From: an uncultured Oribacterium sp.
GTDB lineage: Bacteria; Bacillota; Clostridia; Lachnospirales; Lachnospiraceae
Length of the DNA stretch: 60,204 nt
Direction of reading: 5' to 3'
Assembly (NCBI GenBank): GCA_934270345.1
Contig: CAKQPT010000015.1
Span: 1-60,204 of the forward strand
The translations under genes were made by a program, and so were the position numbers. This document shows positions 7,829 through 15,843 of this stretch, in pieces. Under the pieces are notes generated by a model. It was given only the letters and a program-made list of their open reading frames with translations. It made no database searches and was not told the origin of the DNA. Numbering within the stretch: the first letter of the stretch is position 1; each line of letters begins with the position of its first letter.

Positions 7829-10462
7829 TTACTTTCTCGGATTGTTGATCTCAGCCTGTGCTGCTGCAAGTCTTGCCACCGGTACACGGAACGGTGAGCA
7901 GGATACATAGTCAAGGCCGATGTTGTGGCAGAACTCTACAGAAGAAGGATCGCCGCCGTGCTCACCGCAGATACCGCAGTGGAGCTTCGGATTTACAGGC
8001 TTTCCAAGCTTCAGGGTCATATCCATCAGCTTACCAACACCCTTCTGATCGAGCTTTGCGAACGGATCCTGCTCGTAGATCTTGGTGTCATAGTAGCTGT
8101 TCAGGAACTTACCGGCATCATCACGCGAGAAGCCGAAGGTCATCTGTGTAAGATCGTTTGTACCGAAGCAGAAGAAATCAGCCTCTGCAGCGATCTCGTC
8201 AGCTGTAAGAGCAGCTCTCGGAATCTCGATCATGGTACCAACCTCATACTTGAGCTCTACGCCAGCCGCTGCGATCTCCTCGTCTGCGGTCTTTACGACG
8301 ATGTCCTTTACGAACTTGAACTCCTTCACCTCACCAACGAGCGGAATCATGATCTCCGGAACGAGGTTCCAGTCTGCATGTGCCTTCTTTACCTCGATGG
8401 CTGCACGGATGATCGCCTGGGTCTGCATAACTGCAATCTCAGGATAGGTTACGGTCAGACGGCATCCTCTGTGACCCATCATCGGGTTGAACTCGTGGAG
8501 ACCGGTAATGATGGCCTTGATCTGCTCTACGGTCTTGCCCATCTTCTCGGCAAGTGCCTTGATCTCTGGCTCCGTGGTCGGAACGAACTCATGAAGAGGC
8601 GGATCCAGGAAACGGATGGTAACAGGGTTGCCTTCCATCGCCTCGAAGAGCTGTCTGAAGTCATCCTGCTGATACGGCTCGATCTTCTCGAGTGCCTTCT
8701 CACGCTCTTCTACTGTATCGGAGCAGATCATCTCACGGAATGCTTCGATTCTCTCCGGATCGAAGAACATGTGCTCTGTACGGCAGAGACCGATACCCTC
8801 CGCACCAAGCTCACGTGCCTTTGCAGCATCGTGTGGTGTATCCGCGTTGGTTCTTACGCCGAGCTTTCTATACTTGTCTGCCCAGCCCATGATACGACCG
8901 AAGTCGCCGGAAATCTGAGCATCTACCGTAGCGATCTTACCCTCGTAGATGTTACCGGTGGTACCATCGATGGAGATGAAATCACCCTCCTTGATGGTCT
9001 TGCCGCCGAGTGTGAACTTCTTGTTCTCCTCATCCATCACGATATCACCGCAGCCGGATACGCAGCACTCACCCATACCACGGGCTACAACGGCTGCATG
9101 GCTGGTCATACCGCCACGAACGGTCAGGATACCCTCGGAAGACTTCATACCTGTGATATCCTCTGGGGAAGTCTCAAGACGAACGAGGATGACCTTCTCG
9201 CCACGTGCGTTCCACGCCTCTGCATCCTCTGCAGTGAAGACAACCTTACCACATGCAGCTCCCGGGGAAGCACCGAGGCCCTTACCCATCGGAACCGCTG
9301 CCTTCAGCGCATCCTTATCGAACTGCGGGTGAAGGAGTGTATCGAGGTTACGCGGATCGATCATCGCAACGGCTTCCTTCTCGCTTCTCATGCCCTCATC
9401 TACGAGGTCGCAGGCGATCTTCAGCGCAGCCTGTGCGGTTCTCTTACCATTTCTGGTCTGCAGCATGTACAGCTTACCGTGCTCAACGGTGAACTCCATA
9501 TCCTGCATATCTCTATAATGCTTCTCGAGGGTCTCGCATACCTTCGTGAACTCTGCGAATGCCTCCGGGAACTTCTGCTCCATCTCCTGGATGTGCATCG
9601 GTGTACGAACACCTGCTACGACGTCCTCGCCCTGTGCGTTCGTAAGGAACTCACCGAAGAGGCCCTTTGCACCGGTAGCCGGATCTCTCGTGAAGGCTAC
9701 ACCGGTACCACAGTCATCACCCATGTTACCGAATGCCATGGACTGTACGTTTACAGCGGTACCCCAGGAATAAGGGATATCGTTGTCACGACGATAAACG
9801 TTTGCACGTGGGTTATCCCATGAACGGAATACGGCCTTGATTGCGCCATAGAGCTGTGCCTTCGGGTCTGCCGGGAAGTCCTCACCGAGTGCTTCCTTAT
9901 ACTTCGCCTTGAACTGCTCTGCAAGATCATGAAGATCCTCTGCGCTCAGCTCGACATCGAGCTTTACGCCCTTCTCTTCCTTCTTCTTATCGATCAGCTT
10001 CTCAAACTCGCTCTTGGAAACCTCCATAACGACATCTGAGTACATCTGAATAAATCTTCTGTAGGAATCCCAGGCCCAACGTGGGTTACCGGACTTCTCA
10101 GAAAGAACCTTTACAACGTCCTCGTTAAGACCAAGGTTCAGAATGGTGTCCATCATACCTGGCATGGAAGCACGCGCACCGGAACGTACAGATACCAGAA
10201 GCGGATTCTCGTGATCACCGAACTTCTTACCGGTAATCTCTTCCATCTTCTCGATATGCTCGTCGATCTGACCCATGATCTCCGCATTGATCTCACGACC
10301 GTCCTCGTAGTACTGTGTGCAGGCCTCTGTCGTGATGGTGAAACCCTGTGGAACCGGGAGACCGATATTGGTCATCTCTGCAAGGTTTGCGCCCTTACCA
10401 CCCAGAAGCTCACGCATGTCTGCGTTACCCTCCGTGAACAAGTAAACCCATTTCTTAGCCAT
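7829..10462 (-). CDS. ppdK: Pyruvate, phosphate dikinase
   Basis: Interconverts pyruvate, ATP and phosphate with phosphoenolpyruvate, AMP and pyrophosphate. In anaerobic Clostridia it often runs in the pyruvate-forming direction beside or instead of pyruvate kinase. The 877-residue length is standard. The N-terminal ATP-grasp domain starts with GGKGANLAEM near residue 22, the central phosphohistidine domain has GGMTSHAAVVARGMG near 450 with the catalytic His after the regulatory Thr-Ser, and the C-terminal TIM barrel has GTNDLTQMTFG and the catalytic Cys in HCGICGEHGG. An AGGAGG site precedes the ATG. It is a single gene with its own promoter, cre and structured leader. Confidence 0.98.
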   Translation of the reverse strand: MAKKWVYLFTEGNADMRELLGGKGANLAEMTNIGLPVPQGFTITTEACTQYYEDGREINAEIMGQIDEHIEKMEEITGKKFGDHENPLLVSVRSGARASMPGMMDTILNLGLNEDVVKVLSEKSGNPRWAWDSYRRFIQMYSDVVMEVSKSEFEKLIDKKKEEKGVKLDVELSAEDLHDLAEQFKAKYKEALGEDFPADPKAQLYGAIKAVFRSWDNPRANVYRRDNDIPYSWGTAVNVQSMAFGNMGDDCGTGVAFTRDPATGAKGLFGEFLTNAQGEDVVAGVRTPMHIQEMEQKFPEAFAEFTKVCETLEKHYRDMQDMEFTVEHGKLYMLQTRNGKRTAQAALKIACDLVDEGMRSEKEAVAMIDPRNLDTLLHPQFDKDALKAAVPMGKGLGASPGAACGKVVFTAEDAEAWNARGEKVILVRLETSPEDITGMKSSEGILTVRGGMTSHAAVVARGMGECCVSGCGDIVMDEENKKFTLGGKTIKEGDFISIDGTTGNIYEGKIATVDAQISGDFGRIMGWADKYRKLGVRTNADTPHDAAKARELGAEGIGLCRTEHMFFDPERIEAFREMICSDTVEEREKALEKIEPYQQDDFRQLFEAMEGNPVTIRFLDPPLHEFVPTTEPEIKALAEKMGKTVEQIKAIITGLHEFNPMMGHRGCRLTVTYPEIAVMQTQAIIRAAIEVKKAHADWNLVPEIMIPLVGEVKEFKFVKDIVVKTADEEIAAAGVELKYEVGTMIEIPRAALTADEIAAEADFFCFGTNDLTQMTFGFSRDDAGKFLNSYYDTKIYEQDPFAKLDQKGVGKLMDMTLKLGKPVNPKLHCGICGEHGGDPSSVEFCHNIGLDYVSCSPFRVPVARLAAAQAEINNPRK

Positions 10463-10505
10463 CGCTTATCCTCCTAATCCTATGTATGTTGATGAGCGCA
10501 TCCGT

Positions 10506-10531
10506 AAAAAAAGGCCGTACACATGGACGGC
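10506..10531 (-). terminator. Terminator-like hairpin inside the ppdK leader
   Basis: On the minus strand GCCGT...ACGGC (10514-10518 with 10527-10531) encloses an 8-base loop and is followed by C and seven T residues. It lies between the predicted ppdK promoter (10590-10618) and the start codon at 10462. The loop sequence CCATGT is complementary to ACATGG about 40 bases upstream (10563-10568), which could form a competing structure. Confidence 0.5.
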
Positions 10532-10589
10532 GATCTCTACAAAACAGCTCACAAGATTTAACCCATGTCGAGGAAAAATCACTATCCGA

Positions 10590-10618
10590 ATTATACTTTA
10601 GGAAAAATTGTTAGTAAA
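10590..10618 (-). promoter_or_regulatory. ppdK promoter
   Basis: TATAAT (10590-10595) and TTTACT (10613-10618) are separated by 17 bp on the minus strand. This predicts a start near 10583 and a leader of about 120 bases. Confidence 0.6.
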
Positions 10619-10628
10619 GTCTGAACAG

Positions 10629-10650
10629 GAAATGTAAACGTTTACATTTC
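10629..10650. promoter_or_regulatory. Catabolite-responsive element (cre) upstream of ppdK
   Basis: A 22-bp exact palindrome whose core ATGTAAACGTTTACAT fits the CcpA cre consensus WTGNAANCGNWNNCW at every fixed position. Its centre is about 57 bp upstream of the predicted ppdK start, outside the -35. That placement resembles the activating cre sites known from Bacillus subtilis ackA and pta rather than a roadblock repressor site. CcpA itself is not in the window. Confidence 0.75.
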
Positions 10651-10670
10651 GATTTATTTTTTTCACACAA

Positions 10671-10718
10671 AAAAGCCTAAGAAATTCCATGGTAAATCAA
10701 AGAATTTCAAAGGCTTTT
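10671..10718 (-). terminator. Terminator after the response regulator
   Basis: AAAAGCCT-AA-GAAATTC (from 10671) pairs with GAATTTC-AA-AGGCTTTT (to 10718), with one internal AA/AA loop and a 14-base apical loop. Six T residues follow on the minus strand. Confidence 0.7.
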
Positions 10719-10749
10719 CAGTTTTATAAATTCTGGCAGCTCACCGGCC

Positions 10750-11451
10750 TCAGACCCTGAAGCGGTACCCGACACCCCAGATGGTTTCGATATACTGTGG
10801 CTTCGTGGAATCCATCTCGATCTTCTCGCGGATCTTCTTGATATGCACCGTGACGGTCGCGATATCCCCGACCGAATCCATCTTCCAGATCTCCTTGAAG
10901 AGCTCGGCCTTCGTGTAGACATGATTCGGGTGCGACGCGAGGAAGTAGAGAAGATCGAACTCCTTCGTCGTAAAGGTCCGCTCCTCGCCGTTCACGAATA
11001 CCCGCCGGGCATCCGGATCGATCTTCAGCCCGTGGATATCGAGAACCCCGGTCTCCTCGCGGCTGCTGTTGACGAGGCGTGTGTACCGCGCCATGTGGGC
11101 CTTCACACGTGCCACCATCTCCGAGGCAGAAAACGGCTTCGTCACATAGTCATCTGCGCCGAGCCCCAGGCCACGGATCTTGTCGATGTCATCCTTCCGC
11201 GCCGAAACGATGATGATCGGAATATCCTTCACCTCCCGGATCTCCTTGCAGACCTGGAAGCCATCCTTCCCCGGCAGCATCAGATCCAGGATGATCAGGG
11301 AATACTCTCCCTCCAGCGCCTTCTGAAGACCGGTATTTCCATCCGACGCGATGTCGACCTGAAAGCCGGAAATCTCGAGATAATCCCTCTCCAGCTCCGC
11401 AATCGACTCCTCATCCTCTATAATCAGTATTTTCTTCTTATCCTCATCCAT
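10750..11451 (-). CDS. OmpR/PhoB-type response regulator
   Basis: Two-domain DNA-binding response regulator of 233 residues. The receiver domain (about residues 8-122) has the acidic pair EDEE, the phospho-acceptor Asp in LIILDLMLPGKDGF, the conserved Ser in IIVSARK and the Lys in TKPF. The C-terminal winged helix (about 135-232) ends in IETIWGVGYRFRV, typical of the OmpR class. It begins 3 bases after the stop of the sensor kinase gene, so both are translated from one message and form a pair. The regulated genes are not indicated. ppdK lies downstream but has its own promoter. Confidence 0.95.
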   Translation of the reverse strand: MDEDKKKILIIEDEESIAELERDYLEISGFQVDIASDGNTGLQKALEGEYSLIILDLMLPGKDGFQVCKEIREVKDIPIIIVSARKDDIDKIRGLGLGADDYVTKPFSASEMVARVKAHMARYTRLVNSSREETGVLDIHGLKIDPDARRVFVNGEERTFTTKEFDLLYFLASHPNHVYTKAELFKEIWKMDSVGDIATVTVHIKKIREKIEMDSTKPQYIETIWGVGYRFRV

Positions 11452-11454
11452 GAC

Positions 11455-12501
11455 TTATACCTCCTTCGGACTCCTGATGTATTTACGTAAAACGAAGTGA
11501 ATCGTGGTTTCCTCGCCTTCCTTCGAGCTCGCCCAGATCCGTCCACCACTGTCCTCTATGATCTTCTTCACGATGGAGAGGCCGATACCGGACCCTCCCT
11601 TCATCGAATTGCGCGCGCTGTCCGCACGGAAGAAGCGCTGGAAAATATACGGCAGATCCGAGCGTGAGATGCCCTTTCCGTTATCCCGGAGATTCACCTG
11701 GATGAAATCACCGGCATCCTCCAGCGTCAGCTCGATTTCCTTTTCTTCCTTATCCATATATTTCACGGAATTCGAAATGATGTTGCTGATCACCTTCCGA
11801 AGCTGCTCCGGATCCGCGATCATCTCCACCTCCGGATCGACCGCGTTATGATAGTGGAAGTGGATGCCCTGCGAATCCATATCGAGCCCGATCTCCTCTG
11901 CGCAGTCCTGAAAATAATCCTTCACACAGATATGCTGAAAATCATACGGGATCTTATCCGACTCGACCTTTACATAGTAGCGAAGCTCGTCGATCAGCCG
12001 GTCCATCTCCGCCGCCTTGTTATTGATGGTCCGGATGTACTTCCGCTGCATCTCCGGACTGCTGGCGACCCCATCGAGCAGACCCTCGCTGTAGCCCTTG
12101 ATCGCCGTCAGCGGCGTCTTCAGGTCATGGGCAATGTTGGTGACCAGCTCACGGTTGGCTGTATCGTTTCGTATCTTCTCCTCCTGGGTTTCCTTGAGAC
12201 GGATCCGCATCTCATCGAAGGCCTGCATCAGCTCACCGAACTCATCATTCGTCTCCGCCTCCAGCGTAAAATCGAGATCACCGGACTCGATACGCTTCGC
12301 CGCCGCCTTCAGTTCATCCACCGGACGCACGATGCCCATATAGATCCAGCAGATCAGAAAAAGACCTGCCAGAATCAGGATCGCCATATTCGTACTCATC
12401 GTGATGTACCCGCGGAACATCAGAAACATCAGCGCCAGCGGAAGGACCGTACTGATGAAAAAGCTGACGCCCACGCGTCCCATAAGTCCTATATGCTTCA
12501 T
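11455..12501 (-). CDS. Membrane sensor histidine kinase
   Basis: 348-residue kinase with two N-terminal membrane segments (about residues 10-30 and 38-58) separated by only a few residues, hence almost no extracellular sensing loop. A HAMP linker (VRPVDELKAAAKRIESGDLDF) follows, then the HisKA H-box NIAHDLKTPLTAIKGYSEGL near residue 125, the N-box ISNIISNSVKYMD, the G1 box DNGKGISRSDLPYIFQRFFR and the GSGIGLSIVKKI lid. The short loop fits an intramembrane-sensing type that detects envelope stress or antimicrobials, which is inference. It precedes its response regulator in the same transcript. A TATAAT-like -10 is at 12621-12626. Confidence 0.93.
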   Translation of the reverse strand: MKHIGLMGRVGVSFFISTVLPLALMFLMFRGYITMSTNMAILILAGLFLICWIYMGIVRPVDELKAAAKRIESGDLDFTLEAETNDEFGELMQAFDEMRIRLKETQEEKIRNDTANRELVTNIAHDLKTPLTAIKGYSEGLLDGVASSPEMQRKYIRTINNKAAEMDRLIDELRYYVKVESDKIPYDFQHICVKDYFQDCAEEIGLDMDSQGIHFHYHNAVDPEVEMIADPEQLRKVISNIISNSVKYMDKEEKEIELTLEDAGDFIQVNLRDNGKGISRSDLPYIFQRFFRADSARNSMKGGSGIGLSIVKKIIEDSGGRIWASSKEGEETTIHFVLRKYIRSPKEV

Positions 12502-12660
12502 ATACGCCCCTTATCTATGCATTCCATATGTGAATACAAACTCCGGAAATCGGATTGCATCATCCTCTTCCCATTCCGCATCCACATGTAATACTCTCTT
12601 CTTCCATTCTACAGGATTTTATTATAATTTCCATATGTTACGAATTTGTGAAGTGAATCT

Positions 12661-12680
12661 CCGTCGAGGGGCCTCGACGG
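12661..12680. repeat. 9-bp stem dyad upstream of the kinase operon
   Basis: CCGTCGAGG (12661-12669) and CCTCGACGG (12672-12680) are exact complements separated by GG. There is no T-run. It lies between the glyQS terminator and the kinase promoter region and could be an operator for the two-component operon. Confidence 0.35.
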
Positions 12681-12698
12681 AACACCCACTTTACAAAA

Positions 12699-12726
12699 AG
12701 GCCCACCCCGAATCCGGGATGGGCCT
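12699..12726 (-). terminator. glyQS terminator
   Basis: AGGCCCACCCCG (12699-12710) pairs with CGGGATGGGCCT (12715-12726), with one mismatch and a 4-base loop. TTTTTG follows on the minus strand, 20 bases after the glyQS stop. Confidence 0.85.
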
Positions 12727-12747
12727 CTATAAAGACTATATAAAAGC

Positions 12748-14142
12748 TTAGAATGCGAGCTTCTCCTCGAAGTAGCTCTTCAGCTGATCGATCGGAATAC
12801 GCTCCTGTGCCATGGAATCACGCTCACGGATGGTGACACAGTGATCCGTCTCTGAATCGAAATCATAGGTTACGCAGTACGGAGTACCGATCTCGTCCTG
12901 TCTTCTGTAACGCTTACCGATATTTCCACGGTCGTCGTACTCGACGTTCCAGTACTTCGCAAGCTCATCATGGATAGCCTGTGCCGGCTCTGCCAGCTTC
13001 TTCGAAAGCGGAAGGATACCTACCTTGACCGGTGCGATGGCCGGATGGAAACGAAGGACGGTACGCTCATCACCACCCTCCAGCTCTTCCACATCATATG
13101 CTGCGCAGAGGAAGGCAAGGGTGACACGATCTGCACCGAGAGACGGCTCAACAACATACGGGATGTAGTGTGTATTGGTCTCCTCATCGAAGTAGGTCAT
13201 ATCCTGACCGGAGGTCTTCTCATGCTGTCCGAGATCGTAGTCGGTTCTGTCCGCGATACCCCAGAGCTCGCCCCAGCCAAACGGGAAGGTGAACTCGATG
13301 TCCGTGGTTGCCTTCGAATAGAAGCAGAGCTCCTCCGGAGAGTGATCTCTGGCACGAAGCATATCCTTCGGAATACCGAGAGAAAGCAGCCAGTCAAGGC
13401 AGAACTGCTTCCAGTACGCAAACCACTCGAGGTCCGTATCCGGCTTACAGAAGAACTCGAGCTCCATCTGCTCGAACTCTCTCGTACGGAAGGTGAAGTT
13501 ACCAGGTGTGATCTCGTTACGGAAGGACTTACCGATCTGGCCGATACCGAACGGAAGCTTCTTACGGGAAGAACGCTGTACGTTCTTGAAGTTTACGAAG
13601 ATACCCTGTGCGGTCTCCGGACGGAGATATACGGCATTCTTCGCATCCTCGGTGACACCCTGGAAGGTCTTGAACATAAGGTTGAACTGACGGATACCGG
13701 TGAAGTTGTGCTTACCACAGGTAGGACACGGAACCTGATGCTCCTCGATGAAGGCTTCCATCTCTTCCTTCGACATCGCATCTGCAGAACCACCGATATC
13801 GATGCCGTGCGCCTCTGCGAAATCCTCGATCAGCTTATCAGCACGAAAACGCTCGTGGCACTCCTTACAATCCATCAGCGGATCGGAGAAGGATGCGAGG
13901 TGACCGGATGCAACCCAGGTCTGCGGATTCATCAGGATCGCGCAGTCGATACCGACGTTATATTTGGACTCCTGGATAAACTTCTTCCACCAGGCTCTCT
14001 TTACGTTGTTCTTTAACTCAACGCCGAGATTGCCGTAGTCCCAGGTGTTTGCGAGACCACCGTAGATCTCGGAACCCGGATAAACAAAACCTCTTGACTT
14101 CGCAAGAGAAACGATGGTGTCCATGGTGTAATTCTTTGGCAT
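12748..14142 (-). CDS. glyQS: Glycyl-tRNA synthetase, dimeric type
   Basis: Class II aminoacyl-tRNA synthetase charging tRNA-Gly, 464 residues, single-chain form. Motif 1 and 2 regions are visible ([25 protein letters not shown], with the motif 2 Arg near residue 210), motif 3 [10 protein letters not shown] near 340, and an anticodon-binding domain in the last ~110 residues ([10 protein letters not shown]...[18 protein letters not shown]). Cysteines in CKECHERF and CPTCGKHNF suggest a zinc site in the insertion. The ATG at 14142 has GAGGA five bases upstream and matches the family start, unlike an ATG 11 codons earlier. I looked for a T-box motif in the 154-base upstream gap and found none. 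Confidence 0.97.
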   Translation of the reverse strand: MPKNYTMDTIVSLAKSRGFVYPGSEIYGGLANTWDYGNLGVELKNNVKRAWWKKFIQESKYNVGIDCAILMNPQTWVASGHLASFSDPLMDCKECHERFRADKLIEDFAEAHGIDIGGSADAMSKEEMEAFIEEHQVPCPTCGKHNFTGIRQFNLMFKTFQGVTEDAKNAVYLRPETAQGIFVNFKNVQRSSRKKLPFGIGQIGKSFRNEITPGNFTFRTREFEQMELEFFCKPDTDLEWFAYWKQFCLDWLLSLGIPKDMLRARDHSPEELCFYSKATTDIEFTFPFGWGELWGIADRTDYDLGQHEKTSGQDMTYFDEETNTHYIPYVVEPSLGADRVTLAFLCAAYDVEELEGGDERTVLRFHPAIAPVKVGILPLSKKLAEPAQAIHDELAKYWNVEYDDRGNIGKRYRRQDEIGTPYCVTYDFDSETDHCVTIRERDSMAQERIPIDQLKSYFEEKLAF

Positions 14143-14237
14143 GTTTTCCTCTTTCTGTCGCCGGAGTGCGACCAAGAATAAAGTGAATCAGTACTGCGCC
14201 GATGGGCGCTTTTTCAAACTATACATCGCGCGCGCTG

Positions 14238-14284
14238 AAAAATCCAGTCCCCGCCTGTTTTTGCGCCCGTACAAACAGGCAGGG
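14238..14284 (-). terminator. Terminator after recO
   Basis: CCGCCTGTTT (14251-14260) pairs with AAACAGGCAGG across a 12-base loop with one bulge. Five T residues follow on the minus strand. It separates the recO group from glyQS. Confidence 0.6.
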
Positions 14285-14296
14285 AACCCGGTCTGT

Positions 14297-14941
14297 TTAC
14301 AGCGCCTTCAGTATATCGAGCGAGCGGAAGTGGTATGGCAGCGCGTCCCGGAGCACGAGATCGACGTTCTGCGAGAACTCGATGAGTACGCCCGGGGTCA
14401 GGGTGAAGGTGTAGAGCTTCGTGAGCGGTGACTCCAGTACATACTGCCAGGCATAGCAGCAGGCGTCGGAGGCCTCGAGCGGCGGAAGCTCTGTGTACTC
14501 TCCATTTAAGAGGAGCACCCGGAGCTCGTAGATGCGCCGCACCAGCTCGTTCGGGATACTCTCCTTCAGAATCGCCCGGAGCGAGAGATAGATGAGGTTC
14601 ACCAGCTCCTCCGCCGGGAGTCCCTCCTGGGCGACGAGCTCTGCGAGCTCCAGCAGATAGGAGCCGTAGCAGGCATTGACGAGGTCGAGGGCGATGTCCT
14701 CGAAATACTCGTTTACCTTCACCGAGCGGAGATTATAGCCGGCCTTCCCCTTCATCACGCTGAACGCGCCGAAGACGAAATTCCGTGTTGCCGCCATGAG
14801 CGGGGAGCCCGGCTTCTTCGCGCCCGACGCCCAGACGGTGATCTTTCCCTGTTCCTTCGTGAGAACGCTCAGCCGCTTATCGAAGTCACGGGACGAGGCC
14901 GAATTCAGCACCAGCCCGTGAAAAACAAGTTCCTCCTGCAT
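14297..14941 (-). CDS. recO: DNA repair protein RecO
   Basis: Loads RecA onto SSB-coated single-stranded DNA together with RecR in recombinational repair. The N-terminal OB fold is recognisable (HGLVLNSASSRDFDKRLSVLTKEQGKITVWASGAKKPGSPLMAA), followed by an all-helical C-terminal half. At 214 residues it is shorter than the 240-255 typical of Bacillus and lacks an obvious four-cysteine zinc site in the C-terminal part. The reading frame itself shows no break. The gene starts 5 bases after the era stop, the era-recO order common in Firmicutes. Confidence 0.9.
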   Translation of the reverse strand: MQEELVFHGLVLNSASSRDFDKRLSVLTKEQGKITVWASGAKKPGSPLMAATRNFVFGAFSVMKGKAGYNLRSVKVNEYFEDIALDLVNACYGSYLLELAELVAQEGLPAEELVNLIYLSLRAILKESIPNELVRRIYELRVLLLNGEYTELPPLEASDACCYAWQYVLESPLTKLYTFTLTPGVLIEFSQNVDLVLRDALPYHFRSLDILKAL

Positions 14942-14946
14942 GGCAC

Positions 14947-15843
14947 TCAGGTCTCGTCCTTAAAGCCGTAGTTCTTCAGGAAGGTATCCGAATCGCGCCA
15001 GTCCTTTCGTACCTTGACGAAGAGCTGGAGATTCACCTTATCCTCTGTCATGCGCTCGATCTGGATACGGGCACCGGTGCCGATGCGCTTCAGCATCGCG
15101 CCACCCTTTCCGATGATGATGCCCTTATGCGCATCCCGCTCGCAGACGATGGTCGCCTTGATGTCCCAGATGCCGGTCTTCCGCTGGTGCATCTCATCAA
15201 TCAGCACCGCGATGCCATGCGGCACCTCATCCTTCAGCTTCCGGAGTGCCTGCTCACGGATCAGCTCACCCGCGATCTCCCGCATCGTCTGATCGGTCAC
15301 GGTATCCTCGTCATAGTAACGAGGCCCCTCCGGAAGGTACTGGAAGATCACCTTCTTCAGTTCGTCAATGTTTCGGGCCCGCGCAGCAGAGACCGGAACG
15401 ATCTCTGTGAAATCCATGAGGTCCTTATACTTCTCGATGGCCGCCGTCAGCTCGACCGCCGGATCCTTCAGGGTATCGATCTTATTGATCACGAGGATCT
15501 TCGGCTTGTCATACTTCTTCATCACCTCCGCGATGTGCTGCTCACCGGCCCCGATATAGGTGGTCGGCTCCACGAGCCAGACGATGACGTCGACGTCCTC
15601 GAGGGTCTTCTCCGCCACATGGTCCATGTACTCGCCGAGCTTGTTTGCCGCCTTATGGATGCCCGGGGTGTCGAGAAAGATGATCTGTCCGCGCTCGTCA
15701 TCATAGACCGTCTGGATACGGCCGCGGGTCGTCTGCGGCTTCTCCGAGGTGATGGCGATCTTCTGTCCGATCACGTGATTCATCAAGGTTGATTTTCCTA
15801 CATTCGGACGCCCTACGAGCGCCACAAAGCCTGTCTTGATCAT
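14947..15843 (-). CDS. era: GTPase Era
   Basis: Ribosome-associated GTPase that helps maturation of 16S rRNA and the 30S subunit. G1 GRPNVGKST starts near residue 11, G3 is DTPGIH, G4 NKIDTL, and the C-terminal KH RNA-binding domain has GIIIGKGGAMLKRIG near residue 240. Length 298 is standard. Its ATG overlaps the TGA stop of the upstream M16C protease gene (ATGA), so translation is coupled. A recO gene follows directly. Confidence 0.98.
   Translation of the reverse strand: MIKTGFVALVGRPNVGKSTLMNHVIGQKIAITSEKPQTTRGRIQTVYDDERGQIIFLDTPGIHKAANKLGEYMDHVAEKTLEDVDVIVWLVEPTTYIGAGEQHIAEVMKKYDKPKILVINKIDTLKDPAVELTAAIEKYKDLMDFTEIVPVSAARARNIDELKKVIFQYLPEGPRYYDEDTVTDQTMREIAGELIREQALRKLKDEVPHGIAVLIDEMHQRKTGIWDIKATIVCERDAHKGIIIGKGGAMLKRIGTGARIQIERMTEDKVNLQLFVKVRKDWRDSDTFLKNYGFKDET

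Noticed and set aside
7925..9823. 632-codon plus-strand open frame
   Set aside because: Antisense to ppdK. It results from codon bias in the real gene, with no recognisable domain or start signal.
14143..14296. T-box leader upstream of glyQS
   Set aside because: The gap is only 154 bases, is partly occupied by the recO terminator, and lacks the conserved TGGNACCGCG T-box sequence.
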